From NCBI RefSeq assembly GCF_001039355.2, contig NW_019775543.1:230114-294113 (forward strand): DNA of 64,000 nucleotides, given 5' to 3'. The notes under the pieces were generated by a model, which was given only the letters and a program-made list of their open reading frames with translations, had not been told where the DNA came from and searched no databases. The DNA is from Lingula anatina (taxonomy: Eukaryota > Brachiopoda > Lingulata > Lingulida > Lingulidae). The position numbers and the translations under genes are program-made. This document shows, piece by piece, positions 1 to 12,003 of this stretch (its first letter is position 1; each line of letters starts with the position of its first letter).

Positions 1-80
1 AAATCAGTTGGAAATGTTTACTTCAGATAACTTAATTTTCAAAAAAAAAAAAAAAAAAAATTAAAGAAACTGCCTTTCAC

Positions 81-2461
81 CTCTGGGTTTGTCTTCTCGA
101 AGCTTGATACAGTTATCAATGAAAACCGAATCGTTAGAAGGTGGTGCATTTTTCAAACAGTGCAGAAAGTCGATGAAAACGGCAATGGCAATATTCGGTA
201 TTCCACCGGTCACCTTTGCTTGGTGCCACCAACCCTCAGGGACGTAGATAACATCACCCACGTCCAGTGTGGCATTGTAGATGGCGATTTTAGACACATC
301 CGGGTATTTAACCAAATCTATTGCTTCCCAGTTCACCGGGGAAGTTCCTGGAATAAATATGTACTTATGAAAAATAAACATCTATATTAAAAGGCGTTTC
401 ACCATTTCTTAGTGACGTTCTTTTAAGAATAAAAAATGTGTGGAAGGTTTATCATGAACATAAAAAGTACAAAAGTAATCAGAAAAGACCGTCTTTACGT
501 TTTACATTTTGACACATTTCAAGATTGCCTATGACACCACACTGGCGCAAAGTCCCTTGTTTAAATTTATAATTTTCGCCTTAGCATTTAAGTCATAAAA
601 AGTATCATTTGCTTCGTATGAAATCCATGTATCTTTTGCCATTATGAACCTCGTGGCGGGATCTTAAATTCAGATTTTACATCAATTTTAATGCTTTAAA
701 GCAAAGTATATTCAAAGCATGTAATACATAACTGCACAATAACCCGACTTACTTTTTTTATACGAATAATTCGTCCATTTGCTTTAAAGGATCCCATACC
801 CCAGGACGGAATTAATTTGAACTTCCATGAAATACTTACTGTAAAAAGTTGTTCACATTCTTTTAAATGAAAATATTTTGTTATTGGACTAAGAATACAA
901 AAAGAGAACTATAACCAGAATGGTATGGAAATTCATCCGAGTACAGGTATTTTCCATCAGTTGGAGTGGTCAGCAGCCATTGCCGTCCCCCGGTCACTTG
1001 GGCAAAGATGGTTTCTGAGACATCAAAGTGGATATCACTTCTTGACCAACCAGAATTGAAAAATATGGCTATCATCTTTAACTGTAAATAAAATGATTCA
1101 ACAAAATTAAGCATTAGATTTACAAGTCACCAATTGTTTAAGTATATTGTAAGTATACAGTTCAGGTATAATTTGGAACTCAAGAAAAAAGCCAGGTAAG
1201 CAATCGATAAAAGAATTAGGAATTTTAGAAAAAGGTATGAATGCGGCAAATTTATACAACGATAGATCTACAACGCTACTTACCATTTCCATATACTCGC
1301 CGCAAGCTACAAAATCTGGGAGAGTGAGGTCTTCTGCCATCTTCTCAGAAATTAAAGAATCCATGTAAACCTTTCTTTTCTTAAAATCACTTAAAGAAAA
1401 GAGACATGCCTTAGTACAGAATTGAACGAGAATAGTTCACACATTCAGAACTTACCTAAATGTGTGTAGAGTAGCAAAGATGTACATAAAAAGCAGTTAA
1501 ATTTCAGTGTAGTCCCCATAATTTTGTTTATGGATGTGGGTATTTGAATACGAGAAAATTGGTACGAACTGAACCTAGAGCTAAATGTAATTTAACAGTC
1601 CGTGTATTCCAAATTGCATATTTCTTTCATACTTTAGACGTGTACTGATTTATGACGCTGTGTAAATTACTGTTCACTGACAATGAGAGCGAAAGTGTGA
1701 CGGAATCACCGTGGTACTCGTTTGACTGTCATTTTTTTTAATGTTTGTATCTTGTATTTTCATCAAAATTTAACAAAACATCAACCCAAACAACTGTGTA
1801 TGTTTTGTTGCTTTGATACTGATTGCACATAAATTACGACCCTTTATTTTCATAGAAATTAAGTTCGGCGTATTGTTTTGTATACATTCTTACAATAACA
1901 TCAAAATTTACAAATATGTCAATCAATTCTAAAATATTTTTTTCATGAAGTCTATAGCTAAAATATGTTTCGTCGAATACACGTTACGACTATTTCTCAA
2001 ATATTGAGGAGATTTGATACTCACTCCAGAAAATCTGTCATAGACATCGGCATAGTGTAAGAGTGATATGCATCTGTGATGTTTTTCATATTCACCATAA
2101 ATACACTATCACCAAATTTCTCCCGTAAGAAGTCCTCGCTTTTCCATTTCTGAACAGCAGGCCAGTGTTTTAGGGCACCTTTCACCACCAGCGGCACAGA
2201 CTTACGCATGTAGTCTCTGTAAAACACTTCTGGGTCGGGGAAATAGTCAAGAGTTATGATATCATAAATCTTCTCGGCTTGATTGCCAAATTTTTCCATA
2301 TGGCCCTTTAAAACATTGTTGGCAGTTGTAGGGGTGGAATCTTCTTTCGTAGACGAAGAAAATCTGGGGAAAAACTCTCCAATATTTGGGCCCCAGAAAA
2401 CACACGCTAGAGCTAGGAAAACTGGAAAGACTCCGGCATAAAAATGGGTCATGGTCTCCAT
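81..2461 (-). CDS. JmjC-AKR fusion gene, copy A (5' part; continues off left edge)
   Basis: Four coding exons read on the minus strand: 2461-2025, 1374-1284, 1081-916 and 347-81, all with AG/GT-type boundaries and phases matching copies B and C. The start at 2461 (METMTHFY...) is chosen because it aligns with the starts of the paralogs; an in-frame ATG lies 13 codons upstream. Visible parts are an N-terminal hydrophobic segment (FYAGVFPVFLALACVFWG), then a cupin_8/JmjC domain with the facial-triad HFD motif in exon 3 and the distal His in GWWHQ in exon 4. Arg follows TGG, where many JmjC proteins have the 2-oxoglutarate-binding Lys. The linker and AKR exons expected from the paralogs would lie left of position 1, so I cannot say whether they exist. 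Exon 2 is two codons shorter than in B and C. The JmjC family is Fe(II)/2OG-dependent; the substrate is unknown. Confidence 0.72.
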
Positions 2462-3828
2462 ATTGTCTCTGACGCTTAATCTAACAAGCAGAAATGGCAA
2501 ACGATAGACCTAGCATACCTGGCCACTGCAATTGGCGACCTCCATTGTCCGTTTATCATTAAGTTGTCACTTGCCAAGGCTATATTTTTGGACACACATA
2601 TGTGCTTAATGTAACGCATAAATGACCAAAGTGCAGTCACACCTAGTGTAAAAGAGGTACCTAAGTCGTAATGCCACTCCCATAGGCCCAATAGTCGAAG
2701 CCTGCAATGCTCTTTCTTGTAAGTTTTTTTACATAAATGCCTTTTTAAGGCTATTGAAGTAAAATAAGCTTGGTTGCTACTTACGAGACATAAAGCCGAA
2801 GCCGCCAATTTGTGAGGGAAAATAGAAAAACAGCCTAATGTCGACATATACACTTTATCTGTGGCTCTAGTGAATGTATTTTCTGTCGAAAGAACACAGT
2901 AGGATAATTGACTACATCCTAGCATGTAACTGGTACTAAAAATAAAAATGGCCACCAAAACAAACAACAGAAGGCAAAGAAGAACCGCAAGATCAGTATA
3001 TTTCTAGTATACTTAGTATGTCCGCCTTTGATTTTTCTATTCATTGTGATTTTCGTTAGCCATTATTTAAAACTATCATTATACGCTTGTTGGACATTCA
3101 ACCTGTTGAGGGGGTGAGCCACCTAGTAGTCGAGTTGTCATTTCCAAGAGCTCTATAGTCGGACCATGCTATGTTATTTCCTATGAGTAAAAGAAAGAAT
3201 CTTGTTATTTGGGAGAATCTGGCTGATATGGCGCGCCATTCCTCTGGGGTGGTCGGGCAGTTCATCACTTCTACCCACTTCTTTATATGGACTGAGATGA
3301 GGTAGACTGTGTTGGTTCATTGCTCTATCACTTTGCATAATAATTCAGTTTGTGAAAAGGGTTGTTGTATTTATTGTTTCAAACTTTAACGAGACCGAAA
3401 CAGTCCAGTTACTCAATGAAATATTTTACTATATTATTCTACCGTTCGAACTCAATTGTAAACAAACATCCATGTACATATTCCATATGAATTATTCTGA
3501 ATATCAAAAATGAATACAATACCATTACGTTTTAATGCTACATGTATACCGGTTGTTTTCTTCACAAGCAGTTCTCAAACATTACTAACACAGTCGAGAC
3601 ATATGAGAGCAATAGAAGATAGATATACTATAGTATGTAGAAGTTACAGTGTAACTGTTGATTTACAATAATTAAACATATCCTGAATAAAACCACTGCA
3701 AGTGTTGACTGTTTTATGACAACACGATAAACTAGACAGCCCCTCTAGCCCCTACTCTACGCACCCCAAAAAAGAAAAAAGGCTACTGTCAAACAACTTG
3801 ATTCTAAAGCTATTCGGCAAAAATATAT
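2462..3828. other. intergenic stretch between copies A and B
   Basis: No supported gene. It holds the presumed promoter of copy A (upstream of 2461) and the 3' flank of copy B. A 163-codon open frame at 2476-2967 (minus) has no recognisable domain, no paralog in the cluster and low-complexity hydrophobic content, so it is taken as chance. Confidence 0.6.
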
Positions 3829-4567
3829 TTATGGTACATGTGGGATGTTTTCCAAATCTTCCAATATTTCGGGGCTGTCTTGATTATCTAGAGAGGTAGA
3901 AAACTTGTTCAGTGCGATATGCAGCTGGTTTGAGGATCTAGGTACCACCGTGATATCTCGATCCAAAGCATATCTTATCAAAATGGACGCCGGGCTTGTG
4001 CGGTACTTTCTAGCTGCCAGCATTACCGCACTGCTACTGAGAATTGGATTATTTGTTGTGGAACCATCCTTCACCCACCCGAACCCAAGTAAGCTATGAG
4101 CCATGAACCGAATACCATTATAGTTGCAAAATTTCCTCAACTTCGTATTTCTCTTCATTAAATCAAATCTTGCTTGGAGAACTGAGACGGGAACTGTGGC
4201 CTCTGCCATTAACTCCTTTAGCTGAGAAATTTTAAAGTTACTGACACCAATAGAACGAATGCTTCCCGTTTTGTTCATTTCTTCCATCACCTTCCACGAT
4301 TCCTGCCACGTGCCTCGATTTTCGTCTGCGTCACATTCGAACCCTTTTGTATCACAAGATGGTGCTTTGATAAGGACCAAATCAATATAGTCTGTCTTCA
4401 GTCTTTTCATTGATCTCTCAATGGACACTCTCGTAGCTTCTTTGCCCAAATTCCTAGGATGGACTTTAACAATCAAGAAGACATCTTCTCGTTTACAGTA
4501 CTCGTTTTCTGAGAGGATGGAACCTAAAGTAGTCTCACTCTCGTCCTCTGGGTCTGTGTCAAAGAGC
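3829..4567 (-). CDS. terminal AKR exon of copy B, first haplotype version
   Basis: A minus-strand exon (acceptor AG just before 4567, stop ending at 3829) of 739 nt, the same length as the exon at 4702-5440 and differing from it by about a dozen substitutions by eye. It encodes the AKR region from LFDTDPEDES through SIGVSNF to the C-terminal ENIPHVP. On the reading given in the findings, this copy belongs to the same haplotype as exons 1-6 at 9042-6596 and is their true partner. The 4702-5440 copy would be the other allele. It could instead be a real tandem exon duplication. Confidence 0.7.
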
Positions 4568-4643
4568 CTGACAAGAGAAATCGCGGAAAGGTTCTTTGGC
4601 ACGTAGGTATTTGTATATTCATGGGTAACCGCATGAATGATTT

Positions 4644-6445
4644 TACCATGGCCCATAGGAGCCTACGCGTGCGTCTTTTAGACGCCCCTTNAAAAATATA
4701 TTTATGGTACATGTGGGATGTTTTCCAAATCTTCCAATATTTCGGGGCTGTCTTGAATATCTAGAGAGGTAGAAAACTTGTTCAGTGCGATATGCAGCTG
4801 GTTTGAGGATCTAGGTACCACCGTGATATCTCGATCCAAAGCATATCTTATCAAAATGGACGCCGGGCTTGTGCGGTACTTTCTAGCTGCCAGCATTACC
4901 GCACTGCTACTGAGAATTGGGTTATTTGTTGTGGAACCATCCTTCACCCACCCGAACCCAAGTAAGCTATGAGCCATGAACCGAATACCATTATCGTTGC
5001 AAAATTTCCTCAACTTCGTATTTCTCTTCATTAAATCAAATCTTGCTTGGAGAACTGAGACGGGAACTGTGGCCTCTGCCATTAACTCCTTTAGCTGAGA
5101 AATTTTAAAGTTACTAACACCAATAGAACGAATGCTTCCCGTTTTGTTCATTTCTTCCATCACCTTCCACGATTCCTGCCACGTGCCTCGATTTTCGTCT
5201 GCGTCACATTCGAACCCCTTAGTATCACAAGATGGCGCTTTGATAAGAACCAAATCAATATAGTCTGTCTTCAGTCTTTTCATTGATCTCTCAATGGACA
5301 TTCTCGTAGCTTCTTTGCCCAAATTCCTAGGATGGACTTTAACAATCAAGAAGACATCTTCTCGTTTACAGTACTCGTTTTCTGAGAGGATGGAACCTAA
5401 AGTAGTCTCACTCTCGTCCTCTGGGTCTGTGTCATAGAGCCTGACAAGAGAAATCGCCGAAAGGTTCTTTGGCACGTAGGTATTTGTATATTCATGGGTA
5501 ACCGCATGAATGATTTATTTCTAGATCTCATTTCGCTATTGTGAATCTTATCTTCATAAAACGGATTGGACGTATTCGTTTTCTTGTACATTGTACAATG
5601 GTATGCAGAAAACAGTACTTGCTTATTGATGAAAAAAGCTCTTTTAATTTAGATATTTACCTGTACCCAATCTTCAGCGCGTGTCGAATCCCTTTTTCAG
5701 CTTCCTCTGGTGTCATTCCTCCAACACCAAGGCCTAACACGGGCACTATTTAAAAATGAATTTACAGATAAATCATGCATTACCATTCCCAAACCAACTT
5801 GTTAGAATCAAACGTTTTTAACCATCCATTAGAGCAAAAAAATTGAAACTGCATTTTGATTTAGTCAATCAAGGCTGACCTCCCCCACAATAAGTTCAGC
5901 CAAAAACACAGTATATACGTACTAGAATATCCACTCTTCAGTATTATTTCTTCTTCTCTGTCGGGTGTGCTTTCCTGCGCAATGTCCATTGCCTGTGGCT
6001 TAAGGTATTTGTACTTGGAAAAAACCTCCCTGACAGGCATATCGTCTATGCGAATACTGCATTTTATCTCTGGTGAGAAAAATGTAATGAAGCATAAAAG
6101 CTGAAGAAATGTGTATGACAATATTCATCATGAATGCAGTTTCGTCCGCCCGTGTTGTCAAAAACACTGCATGGTGTTTCTGTCCATCCACAGGACACAG
6201 CATGTATATTTCTTATTTTGGTTTTCGATGTAAACTTCCTCAAACTACAAAATTAAGGAAAAAATTCAAAAGAAATTGTATCTCACCTTCAGGTTTCTCT
6301 TCTCGAAGCTTGATGCAGTTGTCAATATAAACCGAGTCGTTAGACGGTGGTGTGTTAAACATACAGAGAAGAAAGTCAATGAAGATGGCTATGGCGATAT
6401 TAGGAGGTCCTCCGTGTGTTCTCACTTGGTNTATGGGCCATGGTA
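4644..6445. mobile_element. ends of a probable DNA transposon/MITE insertion, interior unassembled
   Basis: At 4644-4657 the sequence reads TACCATGGCCCATA, and at 6432-6445 it reads its exact reverse complement. Outside both ends is the same 6-mer TGATTT (4638-4643 and 6446-6451), which occurs only once at the uninterrupted site (5511-5516). This is the form of terminal inverted repeats plus a target-site duplication. Left of the first N, 4658-4690 continues with element-like sequence containing a 6-bp stem (GCGTCT/AGACGC). The interior is not the transposon: it is a second copy of the host locus between two single-N gaps. The family is not assigned because the termini are too short. Confidence 0.55.
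4692..6430. other. alternate-haplotype copy of the 3' half of copy B, bounded by single Ns
   Basis: This block lies between N at 4691 and N at 6431. Its left part (4692-5516) repeats 3821-4643, and its right part (5511-6430) repeats 6446-7366, both at roughly 98-99 % by eye. It contains the uninterrupted join between the two. It carries a truncated exon 4 (6430-6287), complete exon 5 (6069-5923) and exon 6 (5745-5661), and AKR exon 7 (5440-4702). Differences include a 4-bp TATA indel in the exon 5 donor intron. The best explanation is an uncollapsed allele placed in a scaffold gap. Confidence 0.65.
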
Positions 6446-9042
6446 TGATTTATTTCTAGATCTCATTTCGCTATTGTGAATCTTATCTTCATAAAACGGA
6501 TTGGACGTATTCGTTTTCTTGTACATTGTACAATGGTATGCAGAAAACAGTACTTGCTTATTGATGAAAAAAGCTCTTTTAATTTAGATATTTACCTGTA
6601 CCCAATCTTCAGCGCGTGTCGAATCCCTTTTTCAGCTTCCTCTGGTGTCATTCCTCCAACACCAAGGCCTAACACGGGCACTATTTAAAAATGAATTTAC
6701 AGATAAATCATGCATTATCATTCCCAAACCAACTTGTTAGAATCAAACGTTTTTAACCATCCATTAGAGCAAAAAAATTGAAACTGCATTTTGATTTAGT
6801 CAATCAAGGCTGACCTCCCCCACAATAAGTTCAGCCAAAAACACAGTACGTACTAGAATATCCACTCTTCAGTATTATTTCTTCTTCTCTGTCGGGTGTG
6901 CTTTCCTGCGCAATGTCCATTGCCTGTGGCTTAAGGTATTTGTACTTGGAAAAAACCTCCCTGACAGGCATATCGTCTATGCGAATACTGCATTTTATCT
7001 CTGGTGAGAAAAATGTAATGAAGCATAAAAGCTGAAGAAATGTGTATGACAATATTCATCATGAATGCAGTTTCGTCCGCCCGTGTTGTCAAAAACACTG
7101 CATGGTGTTTCTGTCCATCCATAGGACACAGCATGTATATTTCTTATTTTGGTTTTCGATGTAAACTTCCTCAAACTACAAAATTAAGGAAAAAATTCAA
7201 AAGAAATTGTATCTCACCTTCAGGTTTCTCTTCTCGAAGCTTGATGCAGTTGTCAATATAAACCGAGTCGTTAGACGGTGGTGTGTTAAACATACAGAGA
7301 AGAAAGTCAATGAAGATGGCTATGGCGATATTAGGCGGTCCTCCGTGTGTTCTCACTTGGTGCCACCAACCCTCGGGGACGTATATAATGTCACCGGGTT
7401 CTAGTATGGCCTTGTAGATGGCGATTTTGGACACGTCCGGGTATTTTTGCAAGTCAACCGCTTCTTGATTGACGGGTGACATGCCTGGAATATATGTATT
7501 TACTAAATAATATCTTCAATCTTCAAACTGGTCTATTAACTGGTCTATTTCTTCGGAAATTAAAAGAACACTACTGAACATTTCCACTTGATGTAACGGG
7601 ATCTTATTTCATAAAAATTTTGTCATTTTGTATTGTCTTTAAAACATGTTTTTAAAGTTTTTGAAAAGAGTGTATAGATAATGAAGCATCTTGCCATCGT
7701 GGTGTTCAAATTCATCCGAGTACAGGTATTTTCCGTCGCTAGGAGTGGTCAATATCCACTGCCGCCCACCGGTCACTTGGGCAAAGATGGTCTCTGTGAC
7801 GTCGAGATGAATATCGGTGCTTGACCAGCCCGAGTTGAAGAAAATGGCGACCTGTTTCAGCTGAAATGATTAGTGTGAAAAAAGAAAATACGACTCTGAC
7901 ATCGTGCATTCCATTTTTAAATTAAATCAAAATTAAATCCCGCCCCCTGCGTCTGTTTTCTACTTTTAAATGAATGAAGTCAGAGTGACATATCTATGTA
8001 CTTTTCTATTCAAGAACGTTAGATTCACTTACAATTTTCAAGTATTCATCACATGCAATGAAACCCGGGAAAGCGATGTCTTCTGCCATTTCTTCAGACA
8101 CAGTGGAATCCATATAAATCTTGTGCTCTCTGTAATTACTGTAAAAAAATTAAATATATGAGTGATAATGCAGATTTTCTAAAAATGACCCTTATAAAGA
8201 ATACTGGACAGGATAGCTATCCACTGAACATCAGTTGGATAACCTTTCAAATGTAATCATGCAGTCTCTCCATCGGATTCAAAGAAAAGCATTTACAAAC
8301 ACAATGAAATGCAACAAAAAAATTCTTATTAAAGTTTTCATGTATGTATGTATAGAATGGAAAGAGTTTTGAATGAGGTACCAATATAAAACTTTATGTT
8401 TAGTGAAACACAGAGAAAGCAAAAACTGGTGTCAGGCCTGCGCCCTAAAGTAGTTTGCATTTAGACTCCTAAAACAAGTTACTGTAACTTTTTAAAAATC
8501 TTTTTCATACAGTTGTTGACAAAGAAAAAATGCATCATAAATGAGGAGAAGAATGTGAAGAAGCATTGAGAAGATTAGGTCGTGCTGTTAAAATAAGATA
8601 CAAATCCTTACTCCAGAAAATCTTCCATAGACATCATCATATGTGCCGGGTGATACGCATCGGTGATGTTTCTCCACATAGATAGAAAATTACTGTGGCC
8701 GAATCTCTCCCTCAAATAGTCTTCGTTCTTCCATTTTTCTACTGCAGGCCAGTGTTTTAGTGCACCTTTGACTACCAAAGGCACAGACTTCCGCATGTAG
8801 TCCCTATAAAATACCTCAGGTTCGGGAAAGTGATCCAGCGTCGGGATTTCTGTCGGCTTATAGACCTGTTCACCGAACTTTTCCATATGGCCCTTCAGGT
8901 TACTATTTGTTTCTTTATTTTCGCCACCAAAACTTGCTGATAAATCGGGGAAATATTCCCCGACATTTGTTCCCCAGAAACCCCACGCTATGGCTAAAAT
9001 GAGTGGCACAGCACCCGCGTAGAACTTTGCCTTGGTCTCCAT
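4702..9042 (-). CDS. JmjC-AKR fusion protein, copy B
   Basis: Exons on the minus strand: 9042-8612, 8129-8033, 7860-7695, 7484-7218, 7000-6854, 6680-6596, then the terminal AKR exon, present as 5440-4702 and again as 4567-3829. This gives about 643 residues in one continuous frame. Order of parts: membrane anchor (FYAGAVPLILAIAWGFWG), JmjC/cupin_8 domain with HLD and distal GWWHQ iron ligands, a linker (exon 5), and an AKR domain. The AKR starts at VPVLGLGVGGM and keeps VIVKVHP and GVSNF. The position of the AKR catalytic Tyr is Asp, and the catalytic His is Lys. Exon 3 ends at a GC donor (G|GCAAGA) where both paralogs have GT. The start at 9042 matches the paralogs; an upstream ATG in frame is at 9069. 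The 3' half is duplicated in the assembly (see the 4692-6430 entry). Confidence 0.75.
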
Positions 9043-9531
9043 TACGTGGCAGGTTGCTCTATTGGTCACAATACCAGAGAAGATGCTGCTGCCTTTAATT
9101 GCGTTACATATATAAAGAGAAGTTCATTTATTTGGAATTGCATAATGTTTCTCGCATCGGTACAGCTATTATGTGTATAACATAAGAACCATCTGGACAT
9201 TGGTTCATATCATTTAACTTCATTGGGGCGTTAGATTAGATACAACGCCTGTTCACACGAGGAGCAACTCAGACCTAACCAACATATTCATGCTGAACAC
9301 AAGTATTCATAAGTGATGAAAGTAGAAAGCGATCCATTTCAGCTGTCTTGACACTGAGGATGTAATACGACGGGCACCTTTGCTCTTACAATTCAACGCG
9401 CCATGCGGAACATCCTTTTACGTTTATTCGTGCGATACTCTTGATGACATAGACGGACATCAGACTATACTGGTGCATGTTCCCACTCAGCAATCTTGTA
9501 CAGTGTATCCGGCGAAAACAATCGCGAAAAC
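9043..9531. promoter_or_regulatory. 490-bp divergent promoter region of copies B and C
   Basis: Start codons of copy B (9042, minus) and copy C (9532, plus) face away from each other with only this segment between them, so both promoters should be here. A TATATA-like string around 9106-9114 lies about 65-70 nt upstream of the copy B ATG and is a plausible TATA box for it. No other element is recognised. Confidence 0.5.
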
Positions 9532-10530
9532 ATGGAGAACAAGGCCAAACTGTACGCAGGAGCCGTTCCAGTCTTCCTGGCGTTAGCATGGAGTATCTGG
9601 GGACCAAATGTTGGTCAATATTTACCGCCGATGTCAACGGGTCTCACAAATGAGGTGCCAAACGACACGAGCAATTTAAAGGGACACATGGAACGGTTCG
9701 GAGAGCAAGCCCAAAAATATGAAAATCTCATTACTCTTGACTATTTCCCCGACCCAGAAGTGTTTTACAGAGACTACGTGCGTAAGTCTGTGCCACTGGT
9801 GGTGAAAGGTGCCCTAAAACACTGGCCTGCTGTTCAGAAATGGAAAAACGAGGACTACTTACGGGAGAAATTTGGTGAAGATTTTTTTAATGTCCATTGG
9901 AGAAACGTCTCGGATGAGCACCACCCAGCCTACATTGACATGACCATGGAAGATTTTTTAGAGTAAGAGCTCTCCCCCTTTTTTCGTCACAGCGTTGTAT
10001 CAAATGGCAGTTAGTTGATGAGTTAATTATCTTTCATTGAAAACCTTTATTGATAACTTAATGACATTTACAGTGAACTTGTGAATCAAAAATTGGTGAG
10101 ATTGAAGAGTAACTCTGTACTGATCATGGCTGAATGTATTCAGGTACGACCAACAACACACGTACCTGGGTTAATACATTTGTATCACCCGTTGAAAGCA
10201 TGTTTTGCAGGTGGCCCATTCACAGCGCTGTAAATAGATTTGTGGTAGATATAATAAAGCTTTATGTCCTGTTGTCAATATTGGTAGTCACGGTGAGCCG
10301 GCTCTCTTGTTCTTTTATGAGTTCTTGAAATGAAGAGGAAGGCTGTCTCCGAAAAGCCTGACTGGGGGACGGATAGAGTTTTCATTTTTTTATTCCCCAA
10401 AAGATTACTCACTTGGAGACATATGTACTCATAAAATGCATGAAATATAAAAAAAATAAAACTATACTTTAATTCTATTCTATATATGTAAATAAGAAAA
10501 GTGCCAAAAAATAAAGACACTTTCAGTCCG

Positions 10531-10571
<41 letters not shown>

Positions 10572-10869
10572 GCGGATCCAGGCTTATTTGAAGGGGGGGG
10601 GGGGTCGGCGGATGCGAAGCCGACCCTCCCCTCCCCCTTGTCATGGGTTCGGGGCACTCCATCGGGCCCCGAAAATTTTTGTTATTTTAGAGGGCGAACG
10701 GTGCCATTTTGTACGTTTTTAGAACAATGATTCAGCTGGTCAAAATTCTGATTTCAAGAGGGGGCCATGGGTGTGATTTTCCCCCGACACCCCCTTAAAT
10801 TAGCCACTGATTGGTGTTGCAAATGGAAGACCAAGTCTGAGTATGATACTTAATTTTAATGGATGTCAT

Positions 10870-10913
<44 letters not shown>

Positions 10914-11952
10914 ATAAATTTTTTTTATATATTACATGATTTCGTTATATAGTACATACAGGAAAGAAAAAATCTACATGGACTCCACAGTAAGTCCAGA
11001 GATGGCGGAAGACCTCACCTTTCCAGGTTTTGTCGCTTGTGAAGGGATGCTGAAAATGGTAGGTTGCGAATGAAGCGCTGGATCTCCTTGGTGTATGCTG
11101 CATATTTTTTTCAATTCAATATAAAGAGCTAACATGATTTACCCACCAGTTTCTATAAAAATTTATTCACTTATGAGGTTAACGTTAACACAGATTCTTC
11201 CTGCTAACAAAAATATGAAAACTATGTACATGGCGAGCGTTTGGACCTTTTTTTATTCTCAGTAACGTTTTTAGATAAGTATGTGAACAGCAAGGGAATA
11301 ACTGGTTTTAGGCTTATTAAAACCTTGCATAATGTTAAGGACTACATTGCTCAAACGGCAACAAACCTGGTAATGAACTTCACAACTACCAGGATCTAGA
11401 GAAAGAAAAAAAGAGGGGCTGCCCAGAAGTGCAAATGACAAACTTTGAATATATATTGCATTTGGAAAAGATATTTATCAGCCTGAAATACATTTAAATA
11501 TAAACGTTCCTTTAACCCACAGAAAGTTTTGGCAAAAACGAAGGTCAGTTCCTTAACAGCCGAAGTTAAATTTGTTAAAAAATGTAATTAAAAAACGCAT
11601 AGCCCTAAACAAATAATAGCTGTCAATTTTTGTCCTCACAATACCCAATATATATTAGGAGGGATTTTATCTATCTACCATACGTAATATTGTATACTAT
11701 ACCATTTTAGTAATAACTGTAATGCTAAATGAATTATTATTATACTTTCAGCTGAAGCAGGTCGCCATTTTCTTCAACTCGGGCTGGTCAAGTACCGACA
11801 TTCATCTCGACGTCACAGAGACCATATTTGCCCAAGTGACCGGTGGTCGTCATTGGATATTGACCACTCCACGCGACGGCAAATATCTATATACAGATGA
11901 ATTTGCGCCCCATAATGGTTAATATTTGCATTCTATCCTTTTTATCTTTAAA

Positions 11953-12003
<51 letters not shown>

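Noticed and set aside
2476-2967. 163-codon minus-strand open frame
   Set aside because: No recognisable domain, no counterpart upstream of the paralogs, and a composition like chance translation of flanking DNA.
3829-5440. Two tandem AKR exons as a genuine double-AKR gene
   Set aside because: The copies are bounded by single Ns and differ at allele-like levels, and the flanking sequence rejoins at TGATTT; haplotype placement explains it better.
9496-9531. Upstream in-frame ATG of copy C as the start
   Set aside because: Adds 12 residues not shared with the paralogs; the start at 9532 aligns with copies A and B.
10275-10722. Several short open frames across the CA repeat and G-rich element
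   Set aside because: They translate microsatellite and repeat sequence within intron 1 of copy C; no coding signal.
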